A stretch of DNA of 16,951 nt from Clostridia bacterium. Its GTDB lineage: Bacteria; Bacillota; Clostridia; Oscillospirales; Acutalibacteraceae. Shown here piece after piece: positions 6,439-13,344 of the stretch (position 1 is the first letter of the stretch; each line of letters starts with the position of its first letter). The stretch is from assembly GCA_030536195.1 (NCBI GenBank), contig JAUNQL010000009.1, positions 1 to 16,951 on the forward strand, in the 5' to 3' direction. The position numbers were made by a program, and so were the translations under genes. Under the pieces are notes generated by a model that saw only the letters and a list, made by a program, of their open reading frames with translations, was not told the DNA's origin and searched no databases.

Positions 6439-7158
6439 ATGCTGACAATAGTCATATTGTCAAACAGCAGCAAAGCCATAAGCGGGCTTAAAAGCATACT
6501 CGAACTTTATACATATGAGAAGATGTACCCAATCGATGTAAAAGTTTGTAAGGATATCAAAGATATTTTGAAATTGAGCCTTCCCAATGCTATAATCTTT
6601 ATTACCGACAGCAAGGAGCGAAACGCTGTCAAAACTGCGCAAATCCTAAGAGAACACCGTCACACCGAGGCACTTGTGCCGATAACCGACAACATCGAGC
6701 TTGTCTATGAGGCCTTCAAAGTAAGCGCCTACCGTGTGCTCAAAGCACCGGTAGCCAACGCCGATATCTTTGAAGTGATAGACAGTTTCAGAAAGCGTGC
6801 GCTTTCAAAACACGTTGTTGTCGTCAAGGACGGTACCGAGACCATAAGCCTCGCTATGAGCGATATAACCTATATCGCATCCATCAACCGCGAGGCCAAG
6901 ATATTCACCCGGCACGGCGAAATAAATGCAACTGTTCCGCTCTTCCAAATAGCGGCCCAGTTGCCAAATGAGTTTTTCTATATGTGTCACAGGTCGTACA
7001 TCGTCAACCTGATGAATATCAGGAGCGTCTCAACCACCATCGACCGCATCACGCTCATCGATGGTACAGTCCTGCCAATCAGCAGGCGCCGCAAGGCAGA
7101 ATTTGTGGGTGCACGAGAAAAGTTCATGCAAAACCACACCTATACAATAATCAGTTAA
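6439..7158 (+). CDS. LytTR-family DNA-binding response regulator
   Basis: The 239-residue protein has an N-terminal receiver-like fold (about 1-118) and a C-terminal LytTR DNA-binding domain (about 124-228). Typical LytTR features are SDITYIASINREAKIFT and the FYMCHRSYIVNL block at 180-191. The receiver looks degenerate. The paired acidic residues normally near position 8 are Ser-Asn, and the end of the third strand reads FITD, placing Asp57 one position off the usual phospho-acceptor; the Lys-Pro of the fifth strand is kept (K102, P104). No histidine kinase gene is nearby. The start is the ATG seven bases after a perfect GGAGG; the frame is open further upstream, but only through the promoter. 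It probably acts on the direct repeats in the shared upstream region. Confidence 0.85.
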   Translation: MLTIVILSNSSKAISGLKSILELYTYEKMYPIDVKVCKDIKDILKLSLPNAIIFITDSKERNAVKTAQILREHRHTEALVPITDNIELVYEAFKVSAYRVLKAPVANADIFEVIDSFRKRALSKHVVVVKDGTETISLAMSDITYIASINREAKIFTRHGEINATVPLFQIAAQLPNEFFYMCHRSYIVNLMNIRSVSTTIDRITLIDGTVLPISRRRKAEFVGAREKFMQNHTYTIIS

Positions 7159-7168
7159 GGGGTACCTT

Positions 7169-8452
7169 ATGAATTACGAGGAAGCTATCAATTACATCGA
7201 AGGTCGTGCCATCTTTGGCTCAAGACCTGGCTTTGAGCGCATCAACGCATTGCTCGATGCGCTAGGTCATCCGGAAAAGGGAATTAAATATGTGCATATA
7301 GCAGGAACAAATGGAAAGGGTTCCGTATGTACTACAACAGCAAACATCCTCAGTAGTGCAGGATACAAAACTGGCCTTTTCACGTCTCCCTTTGTATCTG
7401 ACTTTAGAGAAAGAATAATGCTCGATGGCGAGTTCATTCCAAAGGACACGCTGTGCAGCATCTGTGAGCGTGTCAAAGAAATCACTGACAAACTTGATGC
7501 AGAGGATAACTCACCTACTGAGTTTGAAGTAATAACTGCTATCGCTTTCCTCTTCTATAAATCAGTTCAATGTGACCTCGTAGTTTTAGAAGTTGGTCTT
7601 GGCGGACTGCTCGACTCGACCAATGTAATTGATACTCCTCTTGTCAGTGCGATTGTATCGCTCTCCTTCGATCACATGGGTGTGCTCGGCGACACCATCG
7701 AGGAGATTGCAGCGCAAAAGGCCGGCATCATCAAGGATGGTGGCGTTACAATAAGCGCTCCTCATCAGCCAGCAAGTGCACTCAAAGTGCTTGAGGATAC
7801 TGCAAAGCAACATAAGAATGAATTTATAGTTGCAGACCCAACTGAGATTGAGGAAATCCACGAGGACATCAATGGCAACCTCATAAAAGTCGACGGACAA
7901 GAGATCCTGTTGCCACTCCTTGGCCCTCATCAGATTGACAACCTCTCTGTAACTCTTGCAATTATCAACGCTCTTAAAAAGCAAGGCTTTAATATATCAA
8001 GCAGTGCTATCAAGGCAGGAATTGAAAAAACAACAATTCCTGCACGTGTAGAAGTCCTCTCCAAGGACCCACTTGTCATCCTTGACGGTGGCCACAATGA
8101 GGACGGCGCACACGCACTGGCCAAGACGATAGAGCAGTATATCAATCAGGACATCACTCTTGTCATTGGCGTTATGGCCGACAAGGAAGTTGACGCCGTC
8201 CTGGGCCACCTAGTACCGCTCGCAAAGCGCGTAGTTACGACGACTCCTAGCAATCCACGTGCGATGTCAGCCGATGAACTTGCAGCAAAAGCCAAGGCAT
8301 TTTGCAGTGAAATCACGGCTGAAAGCGACCCATGTAAAGCTTTTGACCTTGCCAGGAGTCTAACAGACGACAAGGAAGCCCTTATCGTATGCGGCTCGCT
8401 CTACCTCGCCGGGGACGTTCGCGCCCATATGGTTGACACCCTAGGCAAATAG
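7169..8452 (+). CDS. folC: Bifunctional folylpolyglutamate/dihydrofolate synthase
   Basis: This cytosolic Mur-ligase-family enzyme adds glutamate to folates with ATP; in many bacteria it also makes dihydrofolate from dihydropteroate. All family landmarks are present in the 427 residues: ATP-binding GTNGKGS at 46-52, the SPF loop at 73-75, EVGLGGLLDSTN at 141-152, the FDHMGVLG.T...IA..KAGI segment near 168-187 and the C-terminal LDGGHNEDGA block starting at 305. The ATG follows AAGGGG at six bases. The gene starts ten bases after the LytTR gene, so the two share a transcript, although the functional link is not obvious. The -35 box for the next transcription unit lies within its last codons. 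It ends in TAG. Confidence 0.96.
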   Translation: MNYEEAINYIEGRAIFGSRPGFERINALLDALGHPEKGIKYVHIAGTNGKGSVCTTTANILSSAGYKTGLFTSPFVSDFRERIMLDGEFIPKDTLCSICERVKEITDKLDAEDNSPTEFEVITAIAFLFYKSVQCDLVVLEVGLGGLLDSTNVIDTPLVSAIVSLSFDHMGVLGDTIEEIAAQKAGIIKDGGVTISAPHQPASALKVLEDTAKQHKNEFIVADPTEIEEIHEDINGNLIKVDGQEILLPLLGPHQIDNLSVTLAIINALKKQGFNISSSAIKAGIEKTTIPARVEVLSKDPLVILDGGHNEDGAHALAKTIEQYINQDITLVIGVMADKEVDAVLGHLVPLAKRVVTTTPSNPRAMSADELAAKAKAFCSEITAESDPCKAFDLARSLTDDKEALIVCGSLYLAGDVRAHMVDTLGK

Positions 8453-8461
8453 TGATACAAT
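8433..8461 (+). promoter_or_regulatory. Promoter of the FMN riboswitch-ribU unit
   Basis: TTGACA (8433-8438), a perfect -35, is followed by exactly 17 bases and TACAAT (8456-8461). The -35 box lies inside the final codons of folC and the -10 just after its stop. The inferred start near 8468 coincides with the first base of the riboswitch. Confidence 0.88.
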
Positions 8462-8465
8462 CCTT

Positions 8466-8577
8466 ACATCTTCAGGGCGGGGCGCAATTCCCCACCGGCG
8501 GTAAAGTCCGCGGGCCGCAAGGCATGAACTGGTGCAATTCCAGTACCGACAGTATAGTCTGGACGAGAGAAGAGTAA
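8466..8577 (+). promoter_or_regulatory. FMN riboswitch aptamer (RFN element)
   Basis: The stretch follows the FMN aptamer consensus closely: ATCTTCAGGGC, CAATTCCCCACCGGCGGTAAAG, GTGCAATTCCAG, ACCGACAGTATAGTCTGGA, and a closing GAGAGAAGA. FMN binding should favour the downstream terminator and shut off ribU. CAGGGCG (8473-8479) at the aptamer's 5' edge is exactly complementary to CGCCCTG (8590-8596) in the terminator, giving a clear antiterminator that competes with both folded states. Confidence 0.97.
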
Positions 8578-8588
8578 TAAGTCTCATT

Positions 8589-8620
8589 ACGCCCTGTGAT
8601 TTTCACAGGGCGTTTTCCTT
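8589..8620 (+). terminator. FMN riboswitch terminator
   Basis: An 11-bp perfect stem (8589-8599 with 8603-8613) with a TTT loop is followed by a T-rich tail. It is the expression platform of the FMN riboswitch: premature termination before ribU when FMN is plentiful. Confidence 0.93.
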
Positions 8621-8650
8621 TGAAGAAATCTATTTTAGGAAGTAATCAAA

Positions 8651-9259
8651 TTGGCAAAGCAAAACACACTTAAATCATCAGAAAAAATCCGTCGCATGAC
8701 ATCAATCGCCGTTATGGCAGCTGTGGCTATGGTGCTCCAGTTCATTGAGGTATCAATCCCTATCATGCCTAGCTTTATCAAACTGGACTTTTCAGACATT
8801 CCAGAACTGATTATCGCTTTCGCATACGGCCCACTTTCAGGTGCGCTCGTATGCCTTATCAAGAACCTCATTCACATGCCACTTTCAGGCTCCGCCTTCA
8901 TCGGCGAGCTCTCAAACTTCTTGCTTGGTTGCTGCTTTGTAATCCCAGCAGGACTTATCTACAAGAAAAATAAGAACAAGAAGACTGCACTTGTTGCATC
9001 ATTGCTCGGCGCACTTATAATGGGCATCTGCTGTATTCCAATCAACTATTTCCTAATCTATCCACTCTATGTCAGAGTGCTCGGTCTCCCATACGAGGCA
9101 ATCATTGGAATGTATCAAGCAATCCTTCCAGCTGCTGACACGCTAATTAAAGATCTCTTGATTTTCAATCTCCCATTCACAGTAGTTAAGGGACTCATAG
9201 ATGCAGCTGTTACATTCCTCATCTACAAGCGTCTCTCTCCTATATTAAAAAAGAGTTGA
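8651..9259 (+). CDS. ribU: Riboflavin ECF transporter S component RibU
   Basis: RibU is the integral-membrane riboflavin-binding subunit of an energy-coupling-factor transporter; the EcfA ATPases and EcfT must be encoded elsewhere. The 202 residues contain about six hydrophobic segments. The family block PSFIKLDFSDIPELI begins at residue 40, followed by AYGPLSGALVCLIKNLIH, which faces the ligand and coupling module. The start is a TTG at 8651, eight bases after AGGAAG. It gives a short charged N-terminus (MAKQNTLKSSEKIRR) before the first helix; the first in-frame ATG would fall at residue 16, at the edge of that helix. Control by the FMN riboswitch directly upstream confirms the substrate family. 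The stop codon overlaps the -35 box of the metK promoter. Confidence 0.95.
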   Translation: MAKQNTLKSSEKIRRMTSIAVMAAVAMVLQFIEVSIPIMPSFIKLDFSDIPELIIAFAYGPLSGALVCLIKNLIHMPLSGSAFIGELSNFLLGCCFVIPAGLIYKKNKNKKTALVASLLGALIMGICCIPINYFLIYPLYVRVLGLPYEAIIGMYQAILPAADTLIKDLLIFNLPFTVVKGLIDAAVTFLIYKRLSPILKKS

Positions 9260-9284
9260 CATTAGAGTATATTAGTACTAGAAT
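9256..9284 (+). promoter_or_regulatory. Promoter of the SAM riboswitch-metK operon
   Basis: A perfect TTGACA (9256-9261) and TAGAAT (9279-9284) are separated by 17 bases. The -35 box includes the ribU stop codon. The inferred start near 9291 precedes the riboswitch by about 20 bases. Confidence 0.88.
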
Positions 9285-9309
9285 ACGTAAGGTAAATTTA
9301 ATAACTTTT

Positions 9310-9404
9310 CTTATCAAGAGTGACGTAAGGGACAGGCCCATCGACGTCCAGCAACCTGGCGAAAGCTAAGGTGCTAAATCCTGCGGTGTTAACCGAGAGA
9401 TAAG
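9310..9404 (+). promoter_or_regulatory. SAM-I riboswitch (S box) aptamer
   Basis: The aptamer is bounded by the P1 strands CTTATC (9310-9315) and GATAAG (9399-9404). Between them are the S-box signatures: CAAGAG, GGGACAGGCCC, CCAGCAACCTGG and GGTGCTAAATCCTGC. SAM binding should permit the downstream terminator to form and lower metK expression. AACCGA (9391-9396) is complementary to TCGGTT (9418-9423) across the terminator's 5' arm, a likely antiterminator. Confidence 0.96.
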
Positions 9405-9411
9405 GTTTTTG

Positions 9412-9444
9412 AGCCCTTCGGTTGTGCCGGAGGGCTTTATTTTT
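9412..9444 (+). terminator. SAM riboswitch terminator
   Basis: A 10-bp stem with one G-U pair (9412-9421 with 9427-9436) and a five-base loop is followed by TTATTTTT. It ends directly at the metK ribosome binding site, so terminator folding blocks the whole downstream operon. Confidence 0.92.
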
Positions 9445-9454
9445 GGAGGTAAAC

Positions 9455-10633
9455 ATGTATTTCTTCACTTCAGAATCAGTAACAAAAGGTCATCCAGACA
9501 AAGTCTGTGACCAGATAAGTGACGCTATCCTTGACGAGATTCTCGCAAAGGATAAGGACGCACGTGTTGCATGTGAGACAACAGCAACAACAAATCAGGT
9601 AATGATCATGGGTGAGATCACAACATCAGCAGATGTTGATATTGAAAAGATTGCCCGTGAGACAATAAAAGAAATAGGCTACGACAGCGACGAGCTCGGT
9701 TTCAACGGTGACAACTGCAAGATGATTCTCGCAATCGACAAGCAGTCACCAGACATCGCTATGGGCGTTGACAAGTCACTTGAGATTAAGGGTGGCGACG
9801 ATGACGCATACAATCTCAACGGCGCTGGCGACCAGGGTATTATGTTTGGTTTCGCATGTGACGAGACACCAGAACTTATGCCACTTCCTATTTCCCTTGC
9901 TCATCGTCTTGCAAGACGACTTCAAGAGGTTCGTGAGGACGGCACGCTTTCATATCTCCGTCCTGATGGCAAGACTCAGGTTACTGTTCAGTACGACAAC
10001 GACGGCACACCAATGCGCGTTGAGGCAATTGTTGTTTCAACTCAGCACGACGAGCGTGTATCCCTTGAGCAGATTCGCAAGGACATCATTGCCAAGGTAG
10101 TTGAGCGAGTAGTTCCAGTAGAACTCCTCGACGACAAGACTAAGTACTACATCAACCCAACAGGTCGATTTGTTATCGGCGGCCCTGCAGGAGACTCTGG
10201 TCTCACAGGCCGCAAGATCATCGTTGATACCTACGGCGGATACGCACGCCATGGCGGCGGATGCTTCTCCGGCAAGGACCCAACGAAGGTAGACAGAAGT
10301 GCAACATACGCTGCACGCTGGGTTGCTAAGAATATAGTTGCTGCTGGCCTCGCAAAGAAATGCGAGATCCAGCTTTCATACGCAATCGGCGTTGCACACC
10401 CTGTTTCAATCATGGTTGATACATTTGGTACTGAAACAGTTGACAACGCCAAGATTGTGAAAGCTGTCAACAAGGTCTTCGACCTTCGTCCAGCAGCTAT
10501 CATCGACACATTGGACCTCAAAAACATCCAGTACAAGAACCTCGCAGCTTTGGGGCATATGGGTCGTGAGGACCTCAAGGTTTCATTCGAACAGACAAAC
10601 AAGGTTAACGAACTCTTGGAGGCAATTAAATGA
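9455..10633 (+). CDS. metK: S-adenosylmethionine synthetase
   Basis: MetK makes S-adenosylmethionine from methionine and ATP in the cytosol. The 392 residues have the N-terminal GHPDK (12-16), the first family signature GAGDQG (123-128) and the second signature GGGCFSGKD (267-275), where Cys replaces the commoner Ala. DPTKVDRSA follows. Length and motifs are complete. The ATG is five bases after a perfect GGAGG; a TTG eleven codons upstream lies in the terminator hairpin and is not credible. The gene is controlled by the SAM-I riboswitch directly upstream, a classic product-feedback arrangement. It overlaps the next gene by four bases (ATGA). Confidence 0.99.
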   Translation: MYFFTSESVTKGHPDKVCDQISDAILDEILAKDKDARVACETTATTNQVMIMGEITTSADVDIEKIARETIKEIGYDSDELGFNGDNCKMILAIDKQSPDIAMGVDKSLEIKGGDDDAYNLNGAGDQGIMFGFACDETPELMPLPISLAHRLARRLQEVREDGTLSYLRPDGKTQVTVQYDNDGTPMRVEAIVVSTQHDERVSLEQIRKDIIAKVVERVVPVELLDDKTKYYINPTGRFVIGGPAGDSGLTGRKIIVDTYGGYARHGGGCFSGKDPTKVDRSATYAARWVAKNIVAAGLAKKCEIQLSYAIGVAHPVSIMVDTFGTETVDNAKIVKAVNKVFDLRPAAIIDTLDLKNIQYKNLAALGHMGREDLKVSFEQTNKVNELLEAIK

Positions 10634-10884
10634 AATTTCAGTACAGAACAGAGGGTACATGCTCTCAGATGATTACTTTTGATATGGACGAGAACAAGGT
10701 TGTATCAAACATCGAGTTCTTCGGCGGTTGCAACGGCAACCTCAAAGCAATTGCAGTTGCAGTGGATGGCAAGACTGCTGACGAGATCTATGACCTCTTC
10801 CACGGCATCACATGTGGATACAAGCCAACATCATGCTCTGATCAGCTTGCAAACGCTGTTATGGAGGCAGCAAAGAATGTTTAA
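10630..10884 (+). CDS. TSCPD domain-containing protein of unknown function
   Basis: The 84-residue protein belongs to the small free-standing TSCPD family (TIGR03905 type). The eponymous motif reads PTSCSDQLANAV. The same domain occurs at the C-terminus of some ribonucleotide reductases, but the stand-alone function is not established. Four cysteines, at 11, 34, 62 and 69, sit in conserved-looking contexts (GTCSQ, GGCNGN, TCGYKPTSC) and could bind a metal or iron-sulfur centre; that is inference. There is no signal peptide or membrane segment. Its ATG overlaps the metK stop (ATGA), so it is translationally coupled and comes under the SAM riboswitch. It overlaps the following lipoprotein gene by eight bases. 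Confidence 0.88.
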   Translation: MKFQYRTEGTCSQMITFDMDENKVVSNIEFFGGCNGNLKAIAVAVDGKTADEIYDLFHGITCGYKPTSCSDQLANAVMEAAKNV

Positions 10885-11461
10885 GAAAAAGATATCAATA
10901 GGGCTCATCGCTCTCCTTATTCTCTTGACCCTCACAGGTTGCAACAAGGTCTCAAAGATTGCTGGCCGTTGGAATGCAACATTCTATATGACAATCGCAG
11001 ACACAGCAGTTAAAGGCGAGTACGTTATGACCATCAACGATGATGGCTCGTATGCAATATCTCAGACTGCAGATGAGGAATCACGCAGAGCGCTGATTAA
11101 CGTATATATAGAAAAAACAAAAGCAACCCTCAAGGAGAAAAAGAGCGCTAGTGAAATTCAAACTTTGATGTCTCAGGCCGGTGTTTCAACCGAGGATGAA
11201 CTTGTAACTACACTCCTCATGAAGTCAGCCAAGGACAAGAACTACACAAGCGTTGACGCCTATGTCTTCGGCATCAACGGCTATGAGTTCAAAACTATCG
11301 CCAACGGCACATGCAAACTCAAGGGCAAGAAACTCAACTTCGCCAACAGCGCTGGCGACAAGATTAAACTTACCGGTGTATATGACAAGGGTGACCAGGA
11401 TATCACATTAAAACTTGGCGACAACGAAGTCATATTTAACCCAGTAGAACTTGATAAATAA
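10877..11461 (+). CDS. Lipoprotein of unknown function in the metK operon
   Basis: The 194-residue product starts with a typical lipoprotein signal: Lys-rich MFKKK, a hydrophobic core and the lipobox L-T-G-C with the lipidated Cys at 22. It should be anchored on the outer face of the cytoplasmic membrane. After the cysteine, GRWNATFYM, YVMTINDDGSYAIS and later short alternating stretches suggest a small beta-rich domain. A charged helical middle (about 70-105) interrupts it. I recognise no enzyme motif. The ATG follows GGAGG at nine bases and overlaps the TSCPD gene by eight bases, so it is the third gene under the SAM riboswitch. A strong terminator ends the operon right after it. Confidence 0.82.
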   Translation: MFKKKISIGLIALLILLTLTGCNKVSKIAGRWNATFYMTIADTAVKGEYVMTINDDGSYAISQTADEESRRALINVYIEKTKATLKEKKSASEIQTLMSQAGVSTEDELVTTLLMKSAKDKNYTSVDAYVFGINGYEFKTIANGTCKLKGKKLNFANSAGDKIKLTGVYDKGDQDITLKLGDNEVIFNPVELDK

Positions 11462-11495
11462 AAAGGCTGGAACCCAATCGGGTTCCAGCTTTTCT
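11461..11495. terminator. Bidirectional terminator between the metK operon and pncB
   Basis: A 10-bp perfect stem (11466-11475 with 11480-11489) with an AATC loop has T runs on both strands: TTTTTC after the plus-strand hairpin and a run of five T on the minus strand. It ends both the plus-strand metK operon and the convergent minus-strand nicotinate phosphoribosyltransferase gene. Confidence 0.95.
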
Positions 11496-12970
11496 TATAT
11501 ATGTAAGTCGTTAACTTTTGCACTGTGCTCCTTGAGCAAGCGATATTTCTCGTTGTAGAGATCGTATGAGTAGTCAACCCAGTACTTATGAGGATGCTCG
11601 AAACGAAGACACTCATCCCAGAGTGTGCCAATCTGTTCCTCGCAGTACTGCTTGCACTCCTCTACTGTCTTGATCTCAACTATCTGCTTACCGTGGTCGA
11701 AGATCTTAACAAGAAGTGGCTTTGCTACGAAGTCTGTGATTGTCTTCTGCTTCCATGTGTAGTTAGGGTCAAAGAGAAGGTATGGCTTTGACTCGTCAAT
11801 CTTTTCTCCAACGAGAGTCAAGACATCGGCCTCTGCCTTGCCTGTTGCCTTGTCGTAGAAACGGTATACTTCCTTGTTGCAAGGTGTTGTAATCTTGGCA
11901 ACGTTTTCAGAGATCTTGATCTTTGGAATGATGTTGCCATCCTTGTCCTCTATTGCAACGAGCTTGTATACGCCGTCAAGAACTGGATGTGATGATGAAG
12001 TGATAAGACGCTCGCCTACACCGAAGGTATCAATCTTAGCACCCTGGAGGAGCATGTCACGGATGATGTTCTCATCAAGTGAGTTGGATGCACAGATTGT
12101 ACAGTCTGGGAAGCCAGCCTCATCAAGCATTGCTCTTGCCTTCTTAGAGAGGTAAGTAATATCACCACTGTCTATACGGATGCCCTTAGGGCGCTTGCCC
12201 TGTGGCACAAGTACTTCATTGAATACCTTGATAGCGTTAGGTACACCAGACTTAAGTACGTTGTATGTATCAACAAGCAATGTGCATGAGTCAGGATACT
12301 CCTCTGCGTATGCTTTGAATGCATCATACTCGGTGTCGAAGAGCTGTACCCAGCTGTGAGCCATTGTGCCGAGCGCTGGAATGCCATAGTCACGGCCGTC
12401 AAGTGTGCAGGCTGTGCCGACACATCCGCCGATGTACGCTGCGCGTGCACCGAGGATTGCAGCCTGTGCAGACTGAGCACGGCGTGAGCCGAACTCCATT
12501 ACAGCGCGTCCATCAGCAGCGCGAACAACGCGGTTAGCCTTGGTCGCGATAAGGCTCTGATGATTTATGATAAGGAGAATCATTGTCTCCAAGAACTGTG
12601 CCTGAATCATTGGACCACGAACCTTGATAATTGGTTCGCCAGGGAACACCGGTGTTCCCTCTGGGATAGCCCAAACATCGCATTCGAATTCAAAGTTCTT
12701 AAGGTAATCAAGGAACTCCTCACAGAATCCACGAGTTCTGAGATATGCGATATCCTCGTCAGTGAACTTAAGATTATTGAGGTAGTTAATTACCTGCTCT
12801 ACGCCACACATAATTACATAGCCACCGCAGTCAGGAATAGTGCGATAGAACATATCAAAGTAACCGATTGTGTCCTTAAATCCGTTCTTGAAATATCCGT
12901 TTGCCATTGTGAGCTCGTAAAAGTCAGTGAGCATAGTGAGGTTCATATTGCTATCATACATTTCTTTCAT
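11495..12970 (-). CDS. pncB: Nicotinate phosphoribosyltransferase
   Basis: This cytosolic enzyme joins nicotinate and PRPP, with ATP hydrolysis, to make nicotinate mononucleotide for NAD salvage. The 491 residues have the family start LTMLTDFYELTMANGY, EFGSRRAQ (159-166), the GTMAHSWV block with the His expected to be phosphorylated (H205) and RIDSGD (265-270). The length fits the longer bacterial form. The ATG at 12970 follows GAGGG at six bases; a second in-frame ATG is three codons in. It is a single-gene transcript with its own promoter, and converges on the metK operon. A palindromic operator candidate overlaps its -10 box, so expression is probably set by a repressor. Confidence 0.97.
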   Translation of the reverse strand: MKEMYDSNMNLTMLTDFYELTMANGYFKNGFKDTIGYFDMFYRTIPDCGGYVIMCGVEQVINYLNNLKFTDEDIAYLRTRGFCEEFLDYLKNFEFECDVWAIPEGTPVFPGEPIIKVRGPMIQAQFLETMILLIINHQSLIATKANRVVRAADGRAVMEFGSRRAQSAQAAILGARAAYIGGCVGTACTLDGRDYGIPALGTMAHSWVQLFDTEYDAFKAYAEEYPDSCTLLVDTYNVLKSGVPNAIKVFNEVLVPQGKRPKGIRIDSGDITYLSKKARAMLDEAGFPDCTICASNSLDENIIRDMLLQGAKIDTFGVGERLITSSSHPVLDGVYKLVAIEDKDGNIIPKIKISENVAKITTPCNKEVYRFYDKATGKAEADVLTLVGEKIDESKPYLLFDPNYTWKQKTITDFVAKPLLVKIFDHGKQIVEIKTVEECKQYCEEQIGTLWDECLRFEHPHKYWVDYSYDLYNEKYRLLKEHSAKVNDLHI

Positions 12971-12991
12971 AATTATCCCTCAACTTTAAAA

Positions 12992-13031
12992 ATAGTGAAC
13001 GTATTATATCACTATACCTTTATATAAGCAA
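12992..13031 (-). promoter_or_regulatory. pncB promoter with overlapping inverted repeat
   Basis: On the minus strand TTGCTT (13026-13031) and a perfect TATAAT (13003-13008) are separated by 17 bases. A 7-bp inverted repeat ATAGTGA-N10-TCACTAT (12992-13015) covers the -10 box and inferred start, where a repressor would block transcription. The regulator is not identifiable from sequence; a niacin-responsive repressor such as NiaR is one candidate. Confidence 0.75.
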
Positions 13032-13037
13032 GAAATC

Positions 13038-13066
13038 TTGATTTATTTTCCAATTTGGAATATACT
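13038..13066 (+). promoter_or_regulatory. XRE-operon promoter with palindrome in the spacer
   Basis: TTGATT (13038-13043) and TATACT (13061-13066) are 17 bases apart. The spacer ends in a perfect palindrome TTCCAA-T-TTGGAA (13048-13060) directly touching the -10 box, an ideal repressor position. Only six bases separate this -35 from that of the divergent pncB promoter. Confidence 0.75.
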
Positions 13067-13100
13067 TATTTTGTCATTTTAGAAAAATGAGGTGGTACAC

Positions 13101-13343
13101 ATGAGAATAAGAGAACAGATTCGTGGTACTAAAAATATTAGCGGAGCGCTCATTGAAGCCAAGCGCAAAGAGCGCGGCATCAAGCAAGTGGACATGATAG
13201 AGTCCCTTGCCCTCCAGGGCGTCGAGATGACAAGTTCTGGCCTCTCCAAGATTGAGGGCCAGCACCGTGGCATCAACGACTATGAGCTCCTTGCTATCGC
13301 AAACACACTTGATGTATCAGTAGACGAATTGTTAGGTAGATAA
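13101..13343 (+). CDS. XRE-family HTH transcriptional regulator
   Basis: The 80-residue protein is essentially one Cro/CI-type helix-turn-helix: ISGALIEAKRKERGIKQVDMI, the recognition segment TSSGLSKIEGQHRGI, then DYELLAIANTLDVSVDELLGR. It has no sensing domain, so it may act as a small dimeric repressor or need a partner. The ATG at 13101 lies eight bases after GAGG; a GTG three codons earlier is inside that site and rejected. It starts the operon with the two transporter halves, which follow after one base, and its likely target is the palindrome in its own promoter. Confidence 0.9.
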   Translation: MRIREQIRGTKNISGALIEAKRKERGIKQVDMIESLALQGVEMTSSGLSKIEGQHRGINDYELLAIANTLDVSVDELLGR

Positions 13344-13344
13344 A

